The notes beneath the pieces are model-generated. The model was given only the letters and a program-made list of their open reading frames with translations. It ran no database searches and was not told where the DNA came from. The position numbers were made by a program, and so were the translations under genes. Below, in pieces: positions 58,183 through 64,000 of a stretch of DNA of 64,000 nt (positions within the stretch are counted from its first letter, which is position 1; every line of letters begins with the position of its first letter). Where the stretch lies: assembly GCA_017397125.1 (NCBI GenBank), contig JAFQKB010000029.1:1-64000 (forward strand), in the 5' to 3' direction. Source of the DNA: Clostridia bacterium (GTDB lineage Bacteria > Bacillota > Clostridia > Oscillospirales > Acutalibacteraceae).

Positions 58183-60462
58183 CGTCTTTTCCTCCTCACA
58201 GTGGTCACAGCAACAGCCGTGGTGATTATGCAACTGCTCCGAGTGCATCCGGAACAGATTCAGCCGCAATGTATTGGTCATCACGCAAAAGCTGGACAGG
58301 CACATGGCCGCCGCCCCGAACATGGGGCTCAGCTGCCACCCGAACAGCGGGATGAACACACCCGCCGCCAGGGGGATGCCCAGCGCATTATAGAAAAAGG
58401 CCCAGAAGAGATTGAGCCGGATATTGCGCAGCACCGCCCGGCTCAGGTGGATGGCCGCCGGCACATCCGTCAGGCGGCTGTGCATCAGCACCACGTCCGC
58501 CGCATCCATAGCGATATCCGTGCCGGCACCGATGGCGATGCCGGTGTGGGCCCGTGTCAGGGCCGGGGCGTCGTTGATGCCGTCCCCCACCATAGCGGTG
58601 GCGCCCTGCTCCATCAGCCGGCGGATGTGCTCCTCCTTATCCTGGGGCAGCACGTCCGCGATCACCTCGTCCACCCCGGCCTGGCGGCCGATGGCCTCGG
58701 CGGTGCGCCGGTTGTCGCCGGTGAGCATCACCACCCGAATGCCCATCTCCTTGAGCTGGGCGATGGCCGCGGGACTGTCCTCCTTCATCCGGTCCGCCAC
58801 AGCGATCATGCCCAGCAGACGGCCGTCCGCCGCAAAATACAAGGGGGTCTTGCCCTCCTCGGCCAGGGCGGAGGCGGTGCGCTCGGTATCCGGAGAGACG
58901 GTTGCGTACCGGCCGATAAACTCCCGGTTGCCGGCGGCAACAGAAGCGCCGTCCAGAGTGGCGGTCAGACCATTGCCCGGCAGCACGCGGAAATCGGTGA
59001 CCGCCGCCGGCGTAATGCCCCGCCCCTGGCCGTAATGGCGTACCGCCGCACCCAGAGGGTGCTCGCTGTTTTGCTCCAGGGCGCAGGCAACCGCCAGCAG
59101 GTCCGCTTCACTATCCACAGGAATGACGTCCGTCACCTGGGGCTGGCCGGCGGTGATGGTGCCGGTCTTATCCAGAGCAACGATCTGGGTGCGGCCGGTC
59201 TGCTCCAGGGATGCGGCGGTCTTAAACAGCACCCCGTGCCGGGCACCGATGCCGCTGCCCACCATAATGGCCATGGGGGTGGCCAGGGCCAGGGCGCAGG
59301 GGCAGCTGATGACCAGCACCGAGATGCCCCGGGCGATGGCAAAGCCCACCGTCTGACCGCACAGCAGCCACACCGCCACCGTCACCAGGGCGATACCCAG
59401 CACCACCGGCACAAACACGCCGGCTACCTTGTCCGCGATCTTGGCGATGGGCGCCTTGGTGGCCGCCGCATTCTCCACCATACGAATGATCTGGGACAGG
59501 GTGGTCTCCCCGCCCACCCGGGTGGCGCGGCAGCGCAGATACCCGGACTGGTTGAGAGTAGCGGCGGACACGGTGTCACCCACTCCCTTGTCCACCGGCA
59601 CGCTCTCGCCGGTGAGGGCGGACTCATCGACCGCGCTCTCCCCCTCCAGCACCACGCCGTCCACCGGGACGGATTCGCCGGGGCGCACCAGGAAGATATC
59701 TCCCACCGCCACCTGCTCCGCCGGGACGGTGCGCTCCTCCCCCTCCACCAACAGGGTGGCGGTGCGGGGCGCCAGCTCCATCAGCCCCCGCAGGGCGTCG
59801 GTGGTGCGGCCTTTGGAGCGGGCCTCCAGCATCTTGCCGAAGGTGATGAGGCTGAGGATCATCGCTCCGGATTCAAAGTACAGATCGTGCAGGCCGGCCA
59901 TCGCCGTCGTGGGGTCCGCCGTCATGGTAAACAGCACGTAGGTGCTGTACACAAAGGCTGCAGAGGAGCCGAGAGCCACCAGGGTATCCATATTGGGGGC
60001 ACCGTGGAGCAGGCTCTTGGCACCATGGATGAAAAACCGCTGGTTGATCACCATCACGATGACGGTCAGCAGCAGCTGAGCCAGGCCGACAGCCACCGGG
60101 TTGTGGGCCAAAAAGGCCGGCAGCGGCCATCCCCACATAGTATGCCCCATAGACAGGTACATTAACACCGCCAAAAAGCCCAACGAAACCAGCAAACGCC
60201 GCAACAGCGGTCGGGTGGCGTCATCCTCCAGCCTGTCGGGGCTTTTTTTCGGTTCGCTCTCCCCCTGCATCGGGGCGGCCCCGAAGCCCACCCGACTCAG
60301 AGCGGAGGCGATGACGTCGGGGGCTATATCCCCCTCCACCGTCATGGAATTGGTCAGCAGACTGACCGTGCATTTTTCCACGCCCGGCAGAGTGGATACC
60401 GTCTGCTCCACCCGGGCGCTGCAGGCCGCACAGGTCATGCCCGTCACACGATATTGCGTCAT
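57979..60462 (-). CDS. copA: Copper-translocating P-type ATPase with C-terminal CopZ-like domain
   Basis: 827 residues. An N-terminal HMA domain has GMTCAAC (Cys11/14). Membrane helices and the TGES actuator loop precede the ion-binding CPC in [11 protein letters not shown] and DKTGTITAG, the phosphorylated Asp, with [10 protein letters not shown] in the hinge. After the last helix comes a His/Cys-rich linker and a second HMA domain with MMCAHC (Cys772/775). It exports Cu(I). A strong internal ribosome site sits just before Met761 of the second HMA. The gene follows csoR by 4 bp. Confidence 0.95.
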   Translation of the reverse strand: MTQYRVTGMTCAACSARVEQTVSTLPGVEKCTVSLLTNSMTVEGDIAPDVIASALSRVGFGAAPMQGESEPKKSPDRLEDDATRPLLRRLLVSLGFLAVLMYLSMGHTMWGWPLPAFLAHNPVAVGLAQLLLTVIVMVINQRFFIHGAKSLLHGAPNMDTLVALGSSAAFVYSTYVLFTMTADPTTAMAGLHDLYFESGAMILSLITFGKMLEARSKGRTTDALRGLMELAPRTATLLVEGEERTVPAEQVAVGDIFLVRPGESVPVDGVVLEGESAVDESALTGESVPVDKGVGDTVSAATLNQSGYLRCRATRVGGETTLSQIIRMVENAAATKAPIAKIADKVAGVFVPVVLGIALVTVAVWLLCGQTVGFAIARGISVLVISCPCALALATPMAIMVGSGIGARHGVLFKTAASLEQTGRTQIVALDKTGTITAGQPQVTDVIPVDSEADLLAVACALEQNSEHPLGAAVRHYGQGRGITPAAVTDFRVLPGNGLTATLDGASVAAGNREFIGRYATVSPDTERTASALAEEGKTPLYFAADGRLLGMIAVADRMKEDSPAAIAQLKEMGIRVVMLTGDNRRTAEAIGRQAGVDEVIADVLPQDKEEHIRRLMEQGATAMVGDGINDAPALTRAHTGIAIGAGTDIAMDAADVVLMHSRLTDVPAAIHLSRAVLRNIRLNLFWAFFYNALGIPLAAGVFIPLFGWQLSPMFGAAAMCLSSFCVMTNTLRLNLFRMHSEQLHNHHGCCCDHCEEEKTMEKTIKVEGMMCAHCEAHVKEALEGIPGVASAVADRLSGTTTVTLAEDVEDTVLRAAIETKGYKTLD

Positions 60463-60466
60463 ACCA

Positions 60467-60772
60467 TCACCTCATCAATTTCTGCAGAATATCCAGCAGC
60501 TCGTCCACCACCTCGTCGTGTCCCTCCCGGATATCCCGGGACACACAGCCACGGATGTGGTTATTCAGCAGCTCCTTATTAAAACTGTTCATGGCGGCGC
60601 TGACCGCCGCCGACTGGGTCAGTATATCGGTGCAATAGGCGTCGCACTCCACCATACCGCGGATGCCGCGGATCTGACCCTCGATGCGGTTGAGCCGGTG
60701 AACGAGCCGCTTGCGCTCCTCCTCCGATCGCACCGTTTCTCTGCCGCACTGGCAGGCGTTCTGTTTGTCCAT
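60467..60772 (-). CDS. csoR: Copper-sensing repressor CsoR
   Basis: 101 residues, all helical. Cu(I) ligands fit the CsoR pattern Cys47-(24 residues)-His72-(3)-Cys76 (ECDAYC, NNHIRGC). The [19 protein letters not shown] helix is family-typical. It represses its own operon with copA when copper is absent. A palindrome fills the promoter spacer at 60796-60816. AAGGAAG precedes the ATG. Confidence 0.93.
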   Translation of the reverse strand: MDKQNACQCGRETVRSEEERKRLVHRLNRIEGQIRGIRGMVECDAYCTDILTQSAAVSAAMNSFNKELLNNHIRGCVSRDIREGHDEVVDELLDILQKLMR

Positions 60773-60792
60773 AGTATCACTTCCTTGCCCTC

Positions 60793-60821
60793 ATTATATA
60801 CCCCCTAGGGGTATATGTCAA
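60793..60821 (-). promoter_or_regulatory. Promoter of csoR-copA
   Basis: A perfect TTGACA (60816-60821), 17 bp, perfect TATAAT (60793-60798), minus strand. The CsoR palindrome lies between and over them. Confidence 0.9.
60796..60816. promoter_or_regulatory. CsoR operator
   Basis: Nine-base inverted half-sites ATATACCCC and GGGGTATAT around a CTA centre, matching known CsoR boxes (TACCCC/GGGGTA). It lies in the promoter spacer, so bound CsoR should exclude RNA polymerase. Confidence 0.88.
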
Positions 60822-60831
60822 GCAAAAAATC

Positions 60832-60863
60832 ACAGCGCTGTAAACAATGAGTTACAGCGCTGT
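60832..60863 (-). terminator. Terminator after cysK
   Basis: A 12-bp stem (60832-60843 with 60852-60863). On the minus strand it is followed by GATTTTTT. Confidence 0.8.
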
Positions 60864-60876
60864 ATATGGCTTGTAT

Positions 60877-61791
60877 TCACTCGAACAAGGGGGTGGACAG
60901 ATAGCGGTCGCCGGCATCCGGCAGCAGCACCACGATGGTCTTGCCCTCATTCTCCGGGCGGGCGGCCAGCTCTAAGGCTGCCGCCACAGCGGCGCCGCCG
61001 CTGATGCCGCAGAGGATACCCTCCTTGCGGGCCAGATTCCGGGCGGCAGCATAGGCGGCCTCTTCGGTTATGGGCAGGATATCATCGTATATCGCCGTAT
61101 CCAGCGCCGCCGGAATAAATCCGGCACCGATGCCCTGGAGTCCGTGGCTGCCGGCCTCACCGCCGGACAGCACCGGCGATCCGGCCGGCTCCACCGCCAC
61201 CACACGCACAGCGGGCTTTTGCGCCTTGAGATATCTACCCACACCGGTGATGGTGCCGCCGGTGCCCACGCCCGCCACAAAGATATCCACATCCCCATCG
61301 GTGTCCGCCCAGATCTCCGGGCCGGTGGCGGCGTAGTGGGCCGCCGGGTTGGCAGAATTAGCAAACTGGTCGGGGATAAAACTGCCGGGGATGGCCGCCG
61401 CTAGCTCCTGCGCCTTGCGGATGGCGCCGTTCATGCCTTCGGCGCCGGGGGTGAGCACCAGCTCGGCGCCGTAGGCCCGCAGCAGACGGCGGCGCTCCTC
61501 GCTCATGGTGTCCGGCATGGTCAGAATTACCTTATACCCTTTGACCGCCGCCACCGCCGCCAGGCCAATGCCGGTGTTGCCACTGGTGGGCTCGATGATG
61601 GTGGCGCCCGGGCACAGCAGCCCCTGCTGCTCGGCGGCCCCGATCATGGCCGCCGCCACCCGGTCCTTGGCGCTGCCGGCGGGATTGAAGCCCTCCAGCT
61701 TGGCCAGTACGCAAGCCGACGGGCACAACCGCGACAAAGCAAGCAACGGCGTGCCGCCGATCAGGTCAGTGATACTGCATGCAACATACAT
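60877..61791 (-). CDS. cysK: Cysteine synthase (O-acetylserine sulfhydrylase)
   Basis: 304 residues. Catalytic Lys in [12 protein letters not shown] (about residue 41), the [11 protein letters not shown] substrate loop, [14 protein letters not shown] phosphate-binding loop and [12 protein letters not shown] complete a beta-family PLP enzyme. It makes cysteine from O-acetylserine and sulfide. AAAGGGGAG precedes the ATG at 61791; the frame continues far upstream without a site. It is monocistronic with its own promoter and terminator. Confidence 0.94.
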   Translation of the reverse strand: MYVACSITDLIGGTPLLALSRLCPSACVLAKLEGFNPAGSAKDRVAAAMIGAAEQQGLLCPGATIIEPTSGNTGIGLAAVAAVKGYKVILTMPDTMSEERRRLLRAYGAELVLTPGAEGMNGAIRKAQELAAAIPGSFIPDQFANSANPAAHYAATGPEIWADTDGDVDIFVAGVGTGGTITGVGRYLKAQKPAVRVVAVEPAGSPVLSGGEAGSHGLQGIGAGFIPAALDTAIYDDILPITEEAAYAAARNLARKEGILCGISGGAAVAAALELAARPENEGKTIVVLLPDAGDRYLSTPLFE

Positions 61792-61819
61792 GGCACTCTC
61801 CCCTTTCCGTAATGACAGA

Positions 61820-61848
61820 ATTATAGCACCCGTCCCTGCGGCTGTCAA
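61820..61848 (-). promoter_or_regulatory. Promoter of cysK
   Basis: A perfect TTGACA (61843-61848), 17 bp, perfect TATAAT (61820-61825), minus strand; start near 61813. No T-box or S-box leader fits in the 22-nt leader. Confidence 0.88.
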
Positions 61849-61859
61849 GGCGGATAACA

Positions 61860-61889
61860 TTGACAAAGGACGACACAATATGGTATGAT
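61860..61889 (+). promoter_or_regulatory. Promoter of tcdA
   Basis: A perfect TTGACA (61860-61865), 18 bp, TATGAT (61884-61889) with a TGG extended -10. Confidence 0.8.
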
Positions 61890-61920
61890 GACAGGGCAAT
61901 TGAGGTGAGGAGGTGTTCCT

Positions 61921-62670
61921 GTGAACGAGGCGTTTTCCCGCACCGCCATCCAGTTGGGTGACGAGGCGATGAAGAAACTGGCGGCCGCCCGGGTGGCGGT
62001 ATTCGGCATCGGCGGCGTGGGCGGCTATGCCGTCGAGGCGCTGGCCCGCGCCGGCGTGGGAGCACTGGACCTCATCGACGACGACCGGGTGGCGGTATCC
62101 AACCTCAACCGTCAGATCATCGCCACCCACCAGACCATAGGGCAGTATAAGGTGGACGCCGCCGCCGCCCGCATCGCCTCCATCAACCCCCAGGCGGTGG
62201 TGCGCACCCACCGCACCTTTTATCTGCCGGAGAAGGCAACAGAATTTGACCTAACAGTATACGACTACGTCATCGACGCCATCGACACGGTGGCCGGCAA
62301 GATAGCCCTGGCCGAGGCGGCCACCGCCGCCGGCGTGCCGCTCATCAGCTGTATGGGCGCCGGCAACAAGCTGGACATCACCGCCCTGCGGGTGGCGGAC
62401 ATCAGCAAGACCACCGTCTGCCCCCTGGCCCGGGTGATGCGCAAGGAGCTGGGACGCCGGGGTATCAAGCATCTGAAGGTGGTGTATTCCACCGAGGACC
62501 CGCTGGTGCCGGCTGCGGCGACCGCAGAGACACCCGCACCCGAGAGCGACACCCGCCCCGCCCAGAGGCGGGCCAAGCCCACCCCCGGCAGCAATTCCTT
62601 TGTTCCTGCCGCGGCCGGCCTCATCCTGGCCGGCGAGGTGATCCGCGACCTGACCGGCTACGGACGCTGA
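61921..62670 (+). CDS. tcdA: tRNA threonylcarbamoyladenosine dehydratase TcdA
   Basis: 249 residues of the ThiF/MoeB/E1 family. [17 protein letters not shown] (nucleotide loop, about residues 29-45), [14 protein letters not shown], and DAIDTVAGK are diagnostic. It cyclises t6A37 to ct6A in tRNAs with ATP. It shares the t6A substrate with MtaB elsewhere in this window. The start is GTG at 61921 with AGGAGG upstream. A polar Pro/Thr insert lies at about 198-222. Confidence 0.9.
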   Translation: MNEAFSRTAIQLGDEAMKKLAAARVAVFGIGGVGGYAVEALARAGVGALDLIDDDRVAVSNLNRQIIATHQTIGQYKVDAAAARIASINPQAVVRTHRTFYLPEKATEFDLTVYDYVIDAIDTVAGKIALAEAATAAGVPLISCMGAGNKLDITALRVADISKTTVCPLARVMRKELGRRGIKHLKVVYSTEDPLVPAAATAETPAPESDTRPAQRRAKPTPGSNSFVPAAAGLILAGEVIRDLTGYGR

Positions 62671-62699
62671 TATACAATACGATCGTTAGGAGTGCTAGT

Positions 62700-63068
62700 A
62701 TGCATTTACAGGAATCCGGCCAGATGTATCTGGAAACTATTTTGGTGCTCAGCCGCCGCCTGCCGGCGGTGCGGTCCATCGACATCGTGGAGCACATGGG
62801 CTATTCCAAGCCCAGCGTCAGCCGCGCCATGGGGCTGCTGAAAAACGGCGGCTTCATCCACGTGGATGAGGACGGCTACATCACCCTGACCGAGGACGGA
62901 CGGCAGGTGGCAGAGACCATTTTTGAGCGGCACACGGTGCTGACCCGCGCCCTCATCCTGCTGGGGGTGGACCCCGACATCGCCGCCGAGGACGCCTGCA
63001 AAATGGAGCACGCCATCAGCGACCAATCCATTGACGCCATTAAGAAATATCTGGATTCTTTGGTGTAA
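62700..63068 (+). CDS. DtxR/MntR-family metal-dependent regulator, short form
   Basis: 122 residues: a winged helix (SIDIVEHMGYSKPSVSRAMGLLKNGGFIHVDEDGYITLTEDG, about 26-67) and the short helical dimer domain. It lacks the SH3-like third domain of DtxR, like MntR. The first-helix ligand (here GQMYLETI) and the downstream acidic and His pairs (EHAISD) could bind Mn or Fe. Its targets are not evident. TAGGAG lies before the ATG at 62700, 30 bp after tcdA, and it probably shares that transcript. Confidence 0.85.
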   Translation: MHLQESGQMYLETILVLSRRLPAVRSIDIVEHMGYSKPSVSRAMGLLKNGGFIHVDEDGYITLTEDGRQVAETIFERHTVLTRALILLGVDPDIAAEDACKMEHAISDQSIDAIKKYLDSLV

Positions 63069-63090
63069 AGTTATTTTACTTAACACAACG

Positions 63091-63125
63091 AAAAAGCCCG
63101 AAACCATCGCGGTTTCGGGCTTTTT
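63091..63125. terminator. Bidirectional terminator after the DtxR-family gene
   Basis: A perfect 15-bp stem (63091-63105 with 63111-63125) with A and T tracts, between convergent genes. Confidence 0.92.
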
Positions 63126-63132
63126 CCGTTGC

Positions 63133-64000
63133 TTATTGATAGCCATCGTACACTTCTTTAAGCCGATGGGGATAGTCGGTCATAATGCCGTCCGAACCGA
63201 TGGCGATGAGCTGCTTCATCTCCTCTTTGTCGTTGATGGTCCAATAGTGCACCGCCAGATTGTGCCGGTGGGCGGTATCCACCAAGCCCTCGGTGGCCAG
63301 GTTAAATCCGTACTGGTCGGTGGGCAGCTGAAACACGCACATACCGTCCCGGTACAGTGCGTCCAGGCCCAGGGTCTGCAGCACGAAAAAGGTGGCCGCA
63401 CCGCCCACACCGGGAGAGTACATAAATTCCTTCGGCACCTCGCCGGCCTTTTGCAGCCGTTTGTACTCATTGTATAGCTCGTCGTGGAAGCTGGCCAGCA
63501 CCACCCGGTCAAAAGCATCGTACTCCTCCAGCAGGCGGAGGATCTCCTTCAGCGCCCGAAAGCCGGTTTCGCCGTACTGCTTGATCTCCACGTTGATGCG
63601 ATTATCCGGAAAGGCCACCAGCAGGTCCTCCAGGGTGGTGGCTAAAAACACCTGCTGGTCCCGGGGCGACACACCGGCGGGATAGGGCACGTCGGTGGGG
63701 TATTTCTCCGCTCCGTTTTCATCGGTGAAGTGGGTCAGTTCTCCCGCCAGGCGGTTGATGCCGTCCTCATCCTCCTCCACCGGGTTGGTGTAGCCAAAGT
63801 CCACCTTCTGTGCCATCAGATCGGTGTAGTTCCACTCCTCGATCAGACCGGTTACGTTGGTCTTACGATCCAGGGAGATATCGTGGGAGAGGATCACCAC
63901 ACCATCCTTGGTGATGCTCACGTCCGTCTCCATCATCACCCGGGGGTCCACACTGTAGGCGTTGTAAAAAGCCTCCAGGGTGTTGTCCGGAAACTCCCGG
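63133..64000 (-). CDS. Glycerophosphodiester phosphodiesterase domain protein, N-terminus cut by window edge
   Basis: About 289 C-terminal residues are visible; the gene runs past position 64000. The reading contains PDNTLEAFYNAY, METDVSITKDGVVILSHD (catalytic Glu, Asp, His), INVEIKQYGE (Glu, Lys) and VHYWTINDKEEM, the typical GDPD TIM-barrel set. It hydrolyses glycerophosphodiesters to glycerol 3-phosphate plus alcohol. A GTG or ATG at 63951 is an internal residue, not the start, because the family motif continues upstream of it. Confidence 0.93.
   Translation of the reverse strand, partial: REFPDNTLEAFYNAYSVDPRVMMETDVSITKDGVVILSHDISLDRKTNVTGLIEEWNYTDLMAQKVDFGYTNPVEEDEDGINRLAGELTHFTDENGAEKYPTDVPYPAGVSPRDQQVFLATTLEDLLVAFPDNRINVEIKQYGETGFRALKEILRLLEEYDAFDRVVLASFHDELYNEYKRLQKAGEVPKEFMYSPGVGGAATFFVLQTLGLDALYRDGMCVFQLPTDQYGFNLATEGLVDTAHRHNLAVHYWTINDKEEMKQLIAIGSDGIMTDYPHRLKEVYDGYQ

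Noticed and set aside
60817..60870. The 12-bp palindrome beside csoR as a second CsoR operator
   Set aside because: Its arms do not contain the TACCCC/GGGGTA signature, and it is followed by a T-run in the cysK direction, so it is a terminator.

Overview
The window is 64 kb of a G+C-rich (roughly 60 %) bacterial chromosome. The gene set points to a spore-forming, anaerobic, Gram-positive member of the Clostridia, most likely of the Oscillospirales/Ruminococcaceae type. The evidence is a 29-codon spoVM gene, SpoIIIE/FtsK, a PASTA-domain Ser/Thr kinase with its phosphatase, a diadenylate cyclase with CdaR, acetate kinase, a PPi-type phosphofructokinase, an NfnAB-like flavoprotein pair, a PerR-reverse rubrerythrin-ferritin oxygen-defence operon, and Thr-rich secreted proteins. 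The taxonomic placement is inference. No rRNA, CRISPR array, prophage or insertion sequence was seen. One tRNA (Ala-GGC) and one probable 6S RNA are present.

Layout. 1-4.1 kb: a truncated UPF0210 gene with its ACT-domain partner, a DUF378 membrane protein, ackA, and divergent tmcAL. 4.2-6.1 kb: the rpsF-ssb-rpsR operon and a nitroreductase. 6.1-7.7 kb: a small accessory block (a lipoprotein and a six-helix membrane protein) punctuated by three copies of a hairpin element. Each copy holds a promoter-like -35/extended -10 pair inside or beside a terminator-like hairpin. 7.7-12.0 kb: ferritin, reverse rubrerythrin and PerR with two perfect operators, then mgtE with a PPi-phosphofructokinase gene; mgtE has a long structured leader. 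12.4 kb: tRNA-Ala. 12.5-26.4 kb: one conserved minus-strand operon, yicC-remA-gmk-rpoZ-priA-def-fmt-(zinc peptidase)-rsmB-rlmN-prpC-prkC-rsgA-thiN-(small membrane protein)-spoVM. 26.5-31 kb: tepA-spoIIIE-MBL hydrolase-DUF3006. 31-34 kb: nfnB/nfnA-like genes and a deoxynucleotidase. 34-37.5 kb, plus strand: mtaB, a degenerate LCP-like protein and a transglutaminase-like lipoprotein. 37.6-41.3 kb: cdaA-cdaR, a cysteine desulfurase and DUF3343. 41.4-42 kb: DUF1292 followed immediately by the probable 6S RNA. 42-49.3 kb: a membrane protein, rlmH, the YycJ hydrolase, murA with an upstream small ORF, an ABC permease/adaptor pair without an ATPase, and a serpin lipoprotein. 49.4-53 kb: MFS transporter, GH2 glycosidase and LOG-family protein. 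53-58 kb: two NSS transporters flanking pnuC and ppa. 58-64 kb: copA (with an in-frame internal CopZ start) and csoR, cysK, tcdA, a DtxR-family regulator and a truncated GDPD gene.

How the genes fit together. Most of the window is core cell machinery: translation and formylation, ribosome assembly, DNA repair and restart, and envelope signalling by PASTA kinase and c-di-AMP. Regulation is readable at several points. PerR boxes flank the perR promoter, a CsoR palindrome sits in the csoR promoter spacer, and many minus-strand promoters have 17-bp spacers. The least conventional signals are the three terminator-promoter hairpins, the CopA/CopZ internal start, the serpin, the pnuC, mgtE and murA leaders, and the two low-G+C membrane-associated inserts.
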